NCBI RefSeq assembly: GCF_003950515.1
Contig: NZ_NGJS01000002.1
Coordinates: 1 to 64,000 of the forward strand
Length of the DNA stretch: 64,000 bases
Source: Vagococcus vulneris
GTDB taxonomy: Bacteria; Bacillota; Bacilli; Lactobacillales; Vagococcaceae
Direction of reading: 5' to 3'
Shown here piece after piece: positions 17,306-28,006 of this stretch (position 1 is its first letter; each line of letters starts with the position of its first letter). The position numbers were made by a program, and so were the translations under genes. A model generated the notes under the pieces. The model was not told the DNA's origin. It was given only the letters and a program-made list of their open reading frames with translations, and did not search any database.

Positions 17306-17527
17306 TTGGAAAAAATAAGAGGTTACATCATAGAGAATAGTAACGATTTTGATAGAAAGAAAACTCCTCAAAAAATACCTAAAAATCACAAAAAAAATAA
17401 ACCAGACGAAAATAAAAGTTTGAGGATAGCAAAAAGAAAAGTAAAATATGTTAATTCTTATCAATTTACTAATCAAATAAAAGAGGCTATCGATCTATTC
17501 AATAATATCGTTATTAATTTTTCTTAA
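17306..17527 (+). CDS. Hypothetical fragment, plus strand
   Basis: 73 residues, Lys/Asn-rich (KTPQKIPKNHKKNKPDENKS, then IKEAIDLFNNIVINFS). The frame is open about 70 bases further upstream without a start (EYRYQYKPTQITNELNLFDN), so it looks like the C-terminal piece of a larger lost gene rather than a complete one. No ribosome site stands out before the ATG at 17306. It is convergent with the suf operon and lies just outside the suf terminator. I do not recognise the family. Confidence 0.3.
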   Translation: MEKIRGYIIENSNDFDRKKTPQKIPKNHKKNKPDENKSLRIAKRKVKYVNSYQFTNQIKEAIDLFNNIVINFS

Positions 17528-17562
17528 TGCACAGACCTTTTCACAGACCCACACACATTTAG

Positions 17563-17607
17563 ACAAAATAAAAAAGCTAGGAATGTTGTTTTATCAACGT
17601 TCCTAGC
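17563..17607 (-). terminator. Terminator of the suf operon
   Basis: GCTAGGAATGTTG / CAACGTTCCTAGC (one mismatch) with a run of A's on the left, giving T's on the minus strand. It lies 14 bases after the sufB stop. Confidence 0.8.
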
Positions 17608-17658
17608 ATATATTATCAGACTATCCCACTGACCCTTCCATCTCGTAACTAATCAATC
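17579..17658. repeat. Intact copy of the sufB-end direct repeat
   Basis: Partner of 3486-3568. It spans the last codons of sufB and one arm-loop-arm of its terminator. Together the two copies bracket about 14.1 kb of accessory DNA. Confidence 0.7.
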
Positions 17659-19015
17659 GATTCAACTCGACCGCATATTCCATCGGAAGTTCTTTAGTAA
17701 ATGGTTCCACAAATCCCATAACAATCATCTCTGTTGCTTGTTCTTCTGATAAGCCACGGCTCATTAGATAGTACAATTGTTCTTCAGAAATTTTTGATAC
17801 CTTCGCTTCATGTTCCAATGCAACATGGCTGTTATGAATTTCATTAAATGGTATCGTATCACTTTTTGATAAAGCGTCCATAATAATTGTGTCGCACTCA
17901 ATATGTGAAATTGAGCCTGCACTATTTTTCGAAAACGTCACTTGTCCGCGATAATTCACTTCACCGCCGTCTTTAGCGATTGATTTAGAAACAATCGAAC
18001 TAGATGTGTTTGGTGCATTGTGAATCATTTTAGCACCAGTATCTTGGACTTGATTAGCTCCGGCAAACGCAACAGATAACATCGTCCCACGTGCACCTTC
18101 CCCTTCTAAGAAAACACTTGGGTATTTCATCGTTGCTTTAGCACCTAGGTTACCGTCAATCCATTCAACTGTTGCACCGGCATCAGCACGTGCCCGTTTA
18201 GTTACCAAATTATACACATTATCTGACCAGTTTTGGATAGTTGTATAACGACAATAAGCATCTTTTAAGGTGAAAATTTCGACGATTGCCGCATGTAGAC
18301 TGTTGCTTGAATAAGTCGGTGCAGTACATCCTTCTACGTAATGCACGCTCGCACCTTCATCAACAATAATCAATGTCCGTTCAAATTGTCCAGTGTTTTC
18401 AGCATTAATTCGGAAGTAAGTTTGTAATGGCACATCGACTTTGACACCCTTTGGTACATAGATGAAAGTTCCGCCTGACCACACCGCTGAGTTTAACGCA
18501 GCTAATTTATTATCGGTCGGTGGCACGAGTTTAGAGAAATATTCTTTAAATAAGTCCGGGTACTCCTTAAGAGCAGTGTCAGTATCAGTAAAAACAATCC
18601 CTAATTTTTGAAATTCTTCCTTCATATTGTGATAAACCACTTCTGATTCATACTGTGCACTTGCTCCGGCCAAGTATTTTCGTTCCGCTTCTGGGATACC
18701 AATTCGTTCAAATGTTTCTTTAATTTTATCTGGGACATCTTCCCAGTCGCGTGCAGGTTTATCACTAGCTTTTTGATAATATTTGATTTTACTGAAGTCT
18801 AAATCAGATAAATCAGGTCCCCAAGTTTGCATCGACATTTTGTTAAATGTTTCTAGTGATTTTAAACGGAAGTCTAACATCCATTCTGGTTCTTGTTTGC
18901 GAGCCGAGATTTCGCGCACGATTTCTTCAGTTAACCCTTCTCCGGTACTGAAGACAGGTTTGACATCATCGTGAAATCCAAATTTATATTCTTCTAGTTG
19001 TGGTACATCACTCAT
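17621..19015 (-). CDS. sufB: SufB, Fe-S cluster scaffold subunit
   Basis: 464 residues, standard length. SufB forms the SufBC2D complex on which Fe-S clusters are built in the cytoplasm. Seen: family N-terminal part ([18 protein letters not shown]), the beta-helix core ([20 protein letters not shown]), VSHIECDTI-like [20 protein letters not shown] with the conserved Cys, and the C-terminal [20 protein letters not shown]. Last gene of the operon, 13 bases after sufU. Noticeably richer in G+C than the island to its left. Confidence 0.95.
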   Translation of the reverse strand: MSDVPQLEEYKFGFHDDVKPVFSTGEGLTEEIVREISARKQEPEWMLDFRLKSLETFNKMSMQTWGPDLSDLDFSKIKYYQKASDKPARDWEDVPDKIKETFERIGIPEAERKYLAGASAQYESEVVYHNMKEEFQKLGIVFTDTDTALKEYPDLFKEYFSKLVPPTDNKLAALNSAVWSGGTFIYVPKGVKVDVPLQTYFRINAENTGQFERTLIIVDEGASVHYVEGCTAPTYSSNSLHAAIVEIFTLKDAYCRYTTIQNWSDNVYNLVTKRARADAGATVEWIDGNLGAKATMKYPSVFLEGEGARGTMLSVAFAGANQVQDTGAKMIHNAPNTSSSIVSKSIAKDGGEVNYRGQVTFSKNSAGSISHIECDTIIMDALSKSDTIPFNEIHNSHVALEHEAKVSKISEEQLYYLMSRGLSEEQATEMIVMGFVEPFTKELPMEYAVELNRLISYEMEGSVG

Positions 19016-19028
19016 TTGTTACACTCCT

Positions 19029-20724
<1,696 letters not shown>

Positions 20725-22014
20725 TTAGTCAACCAGCTTTCTATCAATCACGTTAACAAGCTCGTCACGGACACGTTTAACTGGAATTGCTGTAATAACT
20801 GAACCGAGAAAGCCACGTGTTACTAAGCGTTCTGCCTCTTTTTGCGGTAATCCACGACTCATTAAATAATACAAATCATCTGGATCTAAGCGACCCGCAC
20901 TAGCTGCGTGTCCGGCAGTTACTTCAAATTCATCAATTAGCAGAATTGGATTGGCATCACCGCGAGCTTTATCAGAAAGCATTAAGACACGGCTTTCTTG
21001 TTGCGCGTCAGCGCCTTTTGCCCCTTTGATAATGTGACCGATTCCGTTAAATGTCAGTGCTCCGCGTTCGCGAACAACACCATGCTGCAAGATGTGACCG
21101 ATTGAGTGTGATGCTTTGTTGGTTACGCGCGTATCAATTCCTTGACGTTGACGTCCAGAACTGATAGCAACAACCTTCACTTCTGAATGGGAGCCTTTAC
21201 CGATTAAATCAGAATCAAAATCAGCGATAACATCTCCGTCATTTAAAATACCTAATGCCCAATCAATACTAGCATCGCGCAAAATATAGCCGCGACGGTT
21301 CATATAAGTGCTGACTGTTTCACCAAGACGGTCAATCGCAGCAAACTTAACTTTAGCGCCTGGTTTAGCAATAACTTCAACCACGATATTGGCTGATAAT
21401 TTTTCTTTTGTATTGCCGAATGACTGAATACGTTCTAAGTAGCTAATTTCGCTGTTTTCTTCCGCAACAATCAAGACATGTTTAGCATAAATACTGCTGT
21501 CTAAATTATTGTGATGGAAAATAGCTTCAAAAACATCTTTTACTACGACATTTTTCGGCACATATAAGAATACACCGCCATTCATAAAGGCAGCATGGAA
21601 AGCAGTTAATCGGTCTTCACCGATTTCAACAGCTTTGGTCATGTAATATTCTTTTATTAATTCGGGATACTCTCTGATTGCTGTAAAAATATCCGTAAAG
21701 ATAACGCCTTTTTCTGATAATTCAGTCGGCATTTGTTCGTAATGTGTAGTTGTGCGGCCTTGAATAATCATCGGGTTATCACCCAACTCATCAAATGCCG
21801 GCATAACAGGTTCACCTAATTCTTCTTCATTTAGTTCTCGTACTTTCATTAATGGCCAACGGTGAAATTTCACACGTTCAATCACTGGTAATGGTAATTC
21901 TTCAGCTAGAGCTAGCGCTTTTTTACGAATATCTAACATCCAGCTTGGTTCTTCCTGACTGGCTGAGAAAAGAGTGATTTCGTCAAGATAGTTTTTTAAT
22001 TCTAAACGTTCCAT
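20725..22014 (-). CDS. sufD: SufD, Fe-S cluster assembly scaffold partner
   Basis: 429 residues, homologous to SufB in its beta-helix half (GGVFLYVPKNVVVKDVFEA, RGYILRDASIDW) and C-terminal end ([18 protein letters not shown]). The conserved His is in TAGHAASAGRLD. It forms a heterodimer with SufB bound to SufC. It lies 20 bases after sufC and directly abuts sufS. Confidence 0.95.
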   Translation of the reverse strand: MERLELKNYLDEITLFSASQEEPSWMLDIRKKALALAEELPLPVIERVKFHRWPLMKVRELNEEELGEPVMPAFDELGDNPMIIQGRTTTHYEQMPTELSEKGVIFTDIFTAIREYPELIKEYYMTKAVEIGEDRLTAFHAAFMNGGVFLYVPKNVVVKDVFEAIFHHNNLDSSIYAKHVLIVAEENSEISYLERIQSFGNTKEKLSANIVVEVIAKPGAKVKFAAIDRLGETVSTYMNRRGYILRDASIDWALGILNDGDVIADFDSDLIGKGSHSEVKVVAISSGRQRQGIDTRVTNKASHSIGHILQHGVVRERGALTFNGIGHIIKGAKGADAQQESRVLMLSDKARGDANPILLIDEFEVTAGHAASAGRLDPDDLYYLMSRGLPQKEAERLVTRGFLGSVITAIPVKRVRDELVNVIDRKLVD

Positions 22015-22034
22015 TTTATCTTGTCCTCCTCTTT

Positions 22035-22808
22035 TTAGTGTTGATCTTCTTTAAGTTCGATACCTAACTCTTCGCTGATACCTTTATATCCTTCAGCTTC
22101 CAGACGTTTAGCTAATTCAGGTCCGCCAGTTTTAACAACACGGCCTTCCATCATAATATGAACTACATCTGGTACGATATAGTTTAACAGACGTTGATAG
22201 TGCGTAATAATTAAAGCTCCGAAATTATCACCACGCATTTCGTTGACACCTTTTGATACAACTTGTAAAGCATCAATGTCCAAGCCTGAGTCGATTTCAT
22301 CTAAAATCGCAAAAGTCGGTTCTAACATTAATAATTGTAGAATTTCATTTCGTTTCTTTTCACCACCGGAAAAACCTTCATTTAAATAGCGTTCTGCCAT
22401 TTCTTCCGGCATATCTAATAAATCCATTTTTTCATCTAATTTATCTAAAAAGTCCATAACTGACATTTTATCATCTTCTGGACGTTTTGAGTTAATCGCA
22501 GCACGCATGAATTCAGCATTCGTGATTCCTGGAATTTCACTTGGGTATTGTACGGCTAAAAATAGTCCCGCACGAGCACGCTCATCAACTTCCATATCTA
22601 GGACATTTTCCCCGTCTAAAAGAATTTCCCCTTGCGTAACTTCATAATTAGGGTTACCCATTATTGCTGCTGATAACGTTGATTTACCAGTTCCATTTGG
22701 TCCCATGATTGCGTGAATTTCACCAGTTTTCATGGTTAAGTTAACGCCTTTTAAAATCTTTTTGTCTTCAATCGACACGTGTAAGTCTTTTATCTCTAAA
22801 ACGGACAT
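22035..22808 (-). CDS. sufC: SufC, ABC-type ATPase of Fe-S assembly
   Basis: 257 residues, soluble ABC ATPase of the SufBCD complex. Walker A MGPNGTGKSTL (residues 35-45), signature GFSGGEKKRNEIL, Walker B FAILDEIDSGLD and the H-loop IITHYQRLL. First gene of the operon, with GGAGGG 8 bases before the ATG and a clear promoter at 22844-22872. Confidence 0.96.
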   Translation of the reverse strand: MSVLEIKDLHVSIEDKKILKGVNLTMKTGEIHAIMGPNGTGKSTLSAAIMGNPNYEVTQGEILLDGENVLDMEVDERARAGLFLAVQYPSEIPGITNAEFMRAAINSKRPEDDKMSVMDFLDKLDEKMDLLDMPEEMAERYLNEGFSGGEKKRNEILQLLMLEPTFAILDEIDSGLDIDALQVVSKGVNEMRGDNFGALIITHYQRLLNYIVPDVVHIMMEGRVVKTGGPELAKRLEAEGYKGISEELGIELKEDQH

Positions 22809-22843
22809 TGATATCCCTCCAACTATTTATAAACTACATTATA

Positions 22844-22872
22844 ATTTTAGCCTAATTGAGAACCTATTTCAA
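22844..22872 (-). promoter_or_regulatory. Promoter of the suf operon
   Basis: Minus strand TTGAAA (22867-22872), 17-base spacer, TAAAAT (22844-22849), about 36 bases before the sufC start. Confidence 0.65.
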
Positions 22873-23038
22873 ACACTAAGTTTAACCAAATCGGATAAAA
22901 CATGCAAAAGCTACTAATATAGTAATCTTTCTTATTAATAATTAATTTAAATAAGATGTTTCTCTATACATTCATGCTATTTCGCTATACACTATAAAGG
23001 ACATAAAATAACAGGTTCATACAAGTAACGGAGGCTAA

Positions 23039-24796
23039 ATGATGTTTGAACTATTTATACTCATGATGGAACGCGTCGGACTGATTATTCTATTAGCTTT
23101 TTTACTCGTTAATGTCCCATACTTCAAAAAAGTACTGCTCAGCCGTGAAAAACTATCATCAAAATTACAGTTAATTATCGTTTTTTCACTATTTACCTAT
23201 ATCGCCAATCTGACAGGAATCGAAATCACAAATAATAAAATCATTCCGAGTAATATTCTTACAAATATAGCACCGGATACATCCATTGCGAATACTCGGA
23301 CACTGGCTATTGGGGTATCGGGTATCGTAAGCGGACCATTCGTAGGCGCTGGAGTCGGACTTTTCGCCGGCACGCACCGCATGCTCCAAGGCAGTACCAA
23401 CAGCTTTTTCTACATTCCATCTTCTATATTAGTCGGAGTTTTAGCTGGTTGGCTGGGTAAAAAGTTTGCGCGCTCAGGGCAATTTCCTTCACCAACGAAA
23501 GGGGCTATAATCGGTGCATTTATGGAATCGATTCAAATGCTTTTCGTTATGTTTTTTACCAGCAGTAATCTTGATCATGGGATCCAATTAGTAAAATTAA
23601 TCGGACTGCCGATGATTGTTTTAAATAGTATCGGCAATTTTATCTTTCTATCTATTTTAACTATCACTCTAAAACAAGAAGAACAAGCAAAAGCTGTACA
23701 GACCCATGATGTTCTTGATTTAGCTGCACAAACACTACCATATTTCCGTGAAGGTCTGCATGAACATTCGAGCCAAGAGGCGGCAAAAATAATTAAACAT
23801 TATACCAAAGTAAGTGCCATTAGCATTACCGACAGTCATCAAATTCTCGCACATGTCGGTGCCGGAAGCGATCATCACATACCAGAATTAGAGGTTATCA
23901 CAGAGTTATCAAGAAACGTCTTGCGGACGGGTAAAATGTCGATTGTTCACCATAAACATGATATCGGATGTTCCCATCCTAATTGCCCATTGGAAGCAGC
24001 CATTGTCATTCCTTTAATTGTCCAAAAAAGAATTGTTGGAACTTTAAAAATGTATTTTACTGATGCGAGTCAATTAACTCACGTAGAAGAACAGTTGGCT
24101 GAGGGCTTGGGAACAATCTTTTCATCTCAAATCGAACTTGGCGAGGCTGAGGTTCAATCGAAACTCCTGAAGGAAGCTGAAATCAAGTCACTACAGGCTC
24201 AAGTCAATCCACATTTTTTCTTTAATGCCATCAATACCATATCTGCTTTAATGAGGCGAGACAGTGATAGAGCACGAGAATTGCTGTTGCAGTTAAGTAC
24301 TTATTTCCGAGGTAATTTGCAAGGTGCGAGACATACACTAATCTCACTTAAACAGGAATTAACCCAAGTTGATGCCTACTTATCCTTGGAACAAGCTCGA
24401 TTCCCCAATCGCTTTGATATTACTTTTGATATCGAAGATCAATTAGATGATGTATTAGTACCGCCTTACGCCGTCCAAATATTAGTGGAAAATGCGATTA
24501 AGCATGCCTTTAATGGACGAAAAAGTAATAACCATGCGACAGTTGCTATTTACTTAAAAAATCAATTGCTACATGTTTCGGTAACTGATAACGGTGTTGG
24601 TATTCCTGAAGATCATATCAAGTTGATTGGAAAGCAGCCGGTTAGTTCGGCTAAGGGAACGGGAACAGCTCTAGAAAATTTGGCAAAACGTTTAGAGAAT
24701 TTATTCGGTACTGATAGTCAATTTATTGTTGAAAATCGCCATGAGGGAGGTACTGTATTCACCTTAATCTTCCCTTGCCATACAGATGAATCATAA
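23039..24796 (+). CDS. lytS: LytS-type sensor histidine kinase
   Basis: 585 residues. The N-terminal ~210 residues are six or so membrane segments of the 5TMR-LYT type (GVSGIVSGPFVGAGVGLFAG). A GAF domain follows (about 225-365; GCSHPNCPLEAAIVIPL), then the His-kinase segment VNPHFFFNAINTI (His392) and an ATPase domain (VENAIKHAF, DNGVGIPEDH). It senses membrane-potential or envelope signals and phosphorylates LytR. Start chosen at the first of two ATGs, 6 bases after GGAGG. The response regulator gene follows at 22 bases. Confidence 0.93.
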   Translation: MMFELFILMMERVGLIILLAFLLVNVPYFKKVLLSREKLSSKLQLIIVFSLFTYIANLTGIEITNNKIIPSNILTNIAPDTSIANTRTLAIGVSGIVSGPFVGAGVGLFAGTHRMLQGSTNSFFYIPSSILVGVLAGWLGKKFARSGQFPSPTKGAIIGAFMESIQMLFVMFFTSSNLDHGIQLVKLIGLPMIVLNSIGNFIFLSILTITLKQEEQAKAVQTHDVLDLAAQTLPYFREGLHEHSSQEAAKIIKHYTKVSAISITDSHQILAHVGAGSDHHIPELEVITELSRNVLRTGKMSIVHHKHDIGCSHPNCPLEAAIVIPLIVQKRIVGTLKMYFTDASQLTHVEEQLAEGLGTIFSSQIELGEAEVQSKLLKEAEIKSLQAQVNPHFFFNAINTISALMRRDSDRARELLLQLSTYFRGNLQGARHTLISLKQELTQVDAYLSLEQARFPNRFDITFDIEDQLDDVLVPPYAVQILVENAIKHAFNGRKSNNHATVAIYLKNQLLHVSVTDNGVGIPEDHIKLIGKQPVSSAKGTGTALENLAKRLENLFGTDSQFIVENRHEGGTVFTLIFPCHTDES

Positions 24797-24818
24797 TATT
24801 TGAGAGGATTTGATAGTT

Positions 24819-25556
24819 ATGCATGTTTTATTAGTCGATGATGAACCATTAGCACGAGAGGAACTACATTATCTCGTGTCTTTATATGATGGTATTGATA
24901 GCATTGCCGAAGCTGACTCTGTTGAAGATGCGATGAATGCCATGATGGATAAAAAACCTGATATCATATTTTTGGATATACACTTGACTGACGAGAGCGG
25001 TTTTGACTTAGCCGATAAATTATTAAAATTAAAAAAACCGCCCTATTTAATCTTCGCAACGGCCTATGATGATTATGCGTTAAAAGCGTTTCAAGTAAAC
25101 GCTAACGACTATGTTTTGAAGCCCTTTGAAGAGAAAGTTATTCATAATGCTTTAGATAAAGCCATCACTAATTGTGGGGAAAAACAACCAAATACAGCAG
25201 TTAATGAGGCTGCTCAAACTGGTGCCTTAGACACTATCCCTATTCAAGGTGAGGACCGTATCTACTTAATTCATCCAAAAGAAATCTACCTTGTATCAGT
25301 GGAAGACCGCGAATTAAGCGTCCATACGCTACACGACATCTATCAGACAACCGGTACCCTCAGTGGAATCGAACAAAAATTACCGGATGATACTTTCTTT
25401 AAGACGCATCGCAGTTACATACTTAATACTACCAAGGTCCAAGAAATTCAACCATGGTTTAATAATACGTTACAAGTTACTTTAGATAATGGTCTGAAAG
25501 TTCCTGTTAGCCGATCCTATGTGAAACGATTAAAAGAACGTTTTGGGTTAAATTAG
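24819..25556 (+). CDS. lytR: LytR/LytT-type response regulator (LytTR DNA-binding)
   Basis: 245 residues from the ATG at 24819 (MHVLLVDDEP), preceded by GAGAGG; a TTG 9 bases upstream would sit on the ribosome site. Receiver domain 1-120 with phospho-Asp53 in IIFLDIHL and FATAYDDYALKAF. LytTR domain about 140-245 (KEIYLVSVEDREL, KTHRSYILNT, VPVSRSYVKRLK). It should activate lrgAB just downstream, where a matching direct repeat is seen at 25625-25654. Confidence 0.93.
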   Translation: MHVLLVDDEPLAREELHYLVSLYDGIDSIAEADSVEDAMNAMMDKKPDIIFLDIHLTDESGFDLADKLLKLKKPPYLIFATAYDDYALKAFQVNANDYVLKPFEEKVIHNALDKAITNCGEKQPNTAVNEAAQTGALDTIPIQGEDRIYLIHPKEIYLVSVEDRELSVHTLHDIYQTTGTLSGIEQKLPDDTFFKTHRSYILNTTKVQEIQPWFNNTLQVTLDNGLKVPVSRSYVKRLKERFGLN

Positions 25557-25584
25557 CCGCCTGAAAAATTTATTAAATAACTCT

Positions 25585-25619
25585 GCCTCTGAATCAATGT
25601 ATTTCAGGGGCTTTTTTTT
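25585..25619 (+). terminator. Terminator of lytSR
   Basis: GCCTCTGAA / TTCAGGGGC (one G-T pair) followed by T8. Confidence 0.8.
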
Positions 25620-25624
25620 GTAAG

Positions 25625-25654
25625 TTACGTTCTACACATGTCAATTGACGTATT
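25625..25654 (+). promoter_or_regulatory. Candidate LytTR operator before lrgA
   Basis: Two direct 9-base repeats TTACGTTCT (25625-25633) and TGACGTATT (25646-25654) start 21 bases apart, two helical turns, as LytTR dimers require. TATACT at 25682-25687 is a good -10 with no good -35, fitting an activated promoter. Confidence 0.5.
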
Positions 25655-25721
25655 TTCCCGCTCAATTAAAGGGCTTTCTTATATACTAAGAGTGTCAAAA
25701 GAGAAAAGGAGCGAATCAATC

Positions 25722-26192
25722 ATGGAAAATACACAACGAAAAGTAAACACTGAAACAAAAACAGTGGAAGTTAAGAAAGCTGCAACATTTTTAGAACAAG
25801 CATTTATTTTTTCATTAATCATCTTAATCTCTTACGGAATTTCAGCAATTTTGCCGATTCCAATGCCTGCTTCAGTTATCGGTCTTATTCTATTATTTGT
25901 TGCCCTTTGTACCAAAGTTGTTAAATTAGAACAGGTTGAAGGCTTGAGTAATAATCTATCAACAATCATTTCATTCTTATTTGTTCCTTCTGGTATTTCA
26001 TTGATCAACTCAATCGATATTATGCGAACAAATGGTATTCAAATCTTGCTGATTATTTTCGTTGCAACGTTTGTCCTACTTGCACTAATCGGTTGGAGTG
26101 CTGATTACTTATTAAAAGTTCGCCGTGCCCATAATGCTAAAAAATCTAAAAAAGTCAAAGTTACTGCAGCTGTTGAAGCAGTTAAACAATAA
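25722..26192 (+). CDS. lrgA: LrgA/CidA-family holin-like membrane protein
   Basis: 156 residues with four membrane segments (about 30-50, 58-75, 88-108, 118-138) and the family motif PIPMPASVIGLILLF. The start at 25722 (MENTQRKVN) follows AAAGGAG; an in-frame start 84 bases upstream would place the promoter inside the gene. LrgA with LrgB restrains murein hydrolases or exports pyruvate, depending on species. The charged C terminus (KKSKKVKV) is cytoplasmic. Confidence 0.92.
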   Translation: MENTQRKVNTETKTVEVKKAATFLEQAFIFSLIILISYGISAILPIPMPASVIGLILLFVALCTKVVKLEQVEGLSNNLSTIISFLFVPSGISLINSIDIMRTNGIQILLIIFVATFVLLALIGWSADYLLKVRRAHNAKKSKKVKVTAAVEAVKQ

Positions 26193-26211
26193 AGAAAGAG
26201 GTTGACTCATT

Positions 26212-26898
26212 ATGAATCCATATGTCGGTATTATTATCTCATTTGTAGTTTTCGGAATTGGAACATTCTTATTTAAAAAAACAAATAAATTTTTCTTATT
26301 CACACCTTTATTCGTTGCTATGATTTTAGGTGTTGTCATTCTTAAAGTAACTGGAATCAGCTATGAAGAATATAGCGAAGGCGGTAAGATGATCAGCTTC
26401 TTCTTAGAACCAGCGACAATTGCTTTTGCTATTCCACTTTATAAGAAACGCGATGTGTTGAAAAAATATTGGCTTGAAATTACAGCAGCAATTACCATTG
26501 GTTCACTGATTTCAGTCATCAGTATTGTCGGTGTTGGAAAACTGATTCAAATGAATCCGCAAATGATGGCATCATTGCTTCCACAAGCAGCAACAACAGC
26601 GATTGCAATTCCAGTTGCAGAGTCTGTCGGTGGTATTGCTTCAATCACAGCCTTCTCAGTTATCTTTAACGCGGTAATCGTTTATGCACTCGGACAAGCG
26701 GCTTTAAAATTATTCCGTGTCAAAGATCCAATCGCAAAAGGTTTAGCATTAGGCGCAGCCGGACATGCACTCGGTGTGGCAGTAGCGATGGAAATCGGAG
26801 AAACAGAAACAGCTATGGCTAGTATTTCCGTGGTAATCATCGGAGTTATCACAGTTATCGTTGTCCCTCTATCTGCGACATTGCTAGGTATTATTTAA
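26212..26898 (+). CDS. lrgB: LrgB-family membrane protein
   Basis: 228 residues with about seven membrane segments. The family pattern [20 protein letters not shown] and [18 protein letters not shown] is clear. It lies 19 bases after lrgA, with AAAGAGG before the ATG, and forms the LrgAB pair. A terminator follows at 26939. Confidence 0.93.
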   Translation: MNPYVGIIISFVVFGIGTFLFKKTNKFFLFTPLFVAMILGVVILKVTGISYEEYSEGGKMISFFLEPATIAFAIPLYKKRDVLKKYWLEITAAITIGSLISVISIVGVGKLIQMNPQMMASLLPQAATTAIAIPVAESVGGIASITAFSVIFNAVIVYALGQAALKLFRVKDPIAKGLALGAAGHALGVAVAMEIGETETAMASISVVIIGVITVIVVPLSATLLGII

Positions 26899-26938
26899 AT
26901 AGTTGTTTATCTTTTAACACATATAAATAAAAATAAAA

Positions 26939-26975
26939 AGTTGTCGGCTTTATAAAATACCGGCAACTTTTTTTT
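26939..26975 (+). terminator. Terminator of lrgAB
   Basis: AGTTGTCGG / CCGGCAACT stem, then T9. It also reads towards the converging Nudix gene. Confidence 0.75.
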
Positions 26976-27576
26976 ATTCTAAATACATATCTTTCCTATT
27001 TTTTAAGGTGCACAGTTGTTCATATGTTGTTCGCTTTTCAGATAATTTTGGCAGATTCTTTATATCAAAAAAATCACATGCGGCCGTTTCATTATTTGAC
27101 ATAAATGTGCCATCCAACACTGTGCAGTTGAAAAATAATTTATAATATTGAAATAATTGTGGAATATCTTTTCGTTTATCTGTATCAAAAATTCCTGCTA
27201 ATTTATCAACAGCAACATGATAACCAGTTTCCTCAAAGACCTCTTTTATCACATTTTCTGCCGCCGAATAACCGATATCCGCATACCCCCCAGGTAATGA
27301 CCATTCGCGACTTTTAATATCTTGAACTAATAGTATTTTACCGTCGTTATCTTCAATAAAAGCACGTACATCTACCTTTGGAGTAGGATATCCTTCTTCT
27401 TTGTCGAGCACACATTTTATTTTTCCGTCATCTAAGCTTGTGTACTCACCAATCATTTTAGTTAATATGCTTTTCATTTCTTGATAACGCTCTTTGTCAA
27501 ACACATCACGTCCATACATTAATCCGGCATCAGCTAATGCGAGCAGACGTCTTAAATCCTCAAGTGAACCAGACAT
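26974..27576 (-). CDS. Nudix hydrolase, ADP-ribose pyrophosphatase-like
   Basis: 200 residues. An N-terminal helical extension of about 60 residues (SLEDLRRLLALADAGLMYGR) is typical of the COG1051 group. The Nudix box is GGYADIGYSAAENVIKEV then FEETGY, with the REuxEE-type glutamates kept as KEVFEE. It likely cleaves a nucleoside diphosphate linked to another group; substrate unknown. GGAGG precedes the ATG. The 87-residue membrane protein gene is 26 bases upstream on the same strand. Confidence 0.82.
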   Translation of the reverse strand: MSGSLEDLRRLLALADAGLMYGRDVFDKERYQEMKSILTKMIGEYTSLDDGKIKCVLDKEEGYPTPKVDVRAFIEDNDGKILLVQDIKSREWSLPGGYADIGYSAAENVIKEVFEETGYHVAVDKLAGIFDTDKRKDIPQLFQYYKLFFNCTVLDGTFMSNNETAACDFFDIKNLPKLSEKRTTYEQLCTLKNRKDMYLE

Positions 27577-27602
27577 TGTAACTCCTCCTAAATAAAAGTT
27601 TA

Positions 27603-27866
27603 TTAATACCTATTATACAGATATACAACAGCAAAGACAGCCAACCCATAAAATATAACATCCCAAATAATCCATTTTTTCTTACCTGTCTCAGCTTTAG
27701 GTATGAAGTAACTATCAATTACTATACCAAGTACAATGAGTAAGATAAACATTACTTCCGCATTTGCAAACCAGATACTTGCTGCAAGAACTAACACATA
27801 GATAATATTAACTATAGTAAATAAACGATGCTGGTTTTTTGGTAAGTACTTTAATCTATCGAGCAT
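27603..27866 (-). CDS. Hypothetical membrane protein, 87 residues
   Basis: Three hydrophobic segments: about residues 16-33, 38-52 and 67-84. A Pro/Lys-rich loop (PKAETGKKKW) lies between the second and third. It has a weak ribosome site and ends 26 bases before the Nudix gene, so the two may be co-transcribed. I do not recognise the family. Confidence 0.55.
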   Translation of the reverse strand: MLDRLKYLPKNQHRLFTIVNIIYVLVLAASIWFANAEVMFILLIVLGIVIDSYFIPKAETGKKKWIIWDVIFYGLAVFAVVYLYNRY

Positions 27867-28006
27867 CAGATCACCCCTTATATTCTTTAGCCTATATTAT
27901 ACCTATTTTTCATTTGATTTGATACACTCCACTAATCTTTATACACTAAGATCGTCATGAGATCGTAAAAAAACACATCCCCTTTATCGGCATGCGTTTG
28001 ATAGTC

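Noticed and set aside
25638-25721. A 28-residue N-terminal extension of LrgA.
   Set aside because: It would cover the LytTR-like operator and -10 box and lacks a ribosome site; the ATG at 25722 has AAAGGAG.
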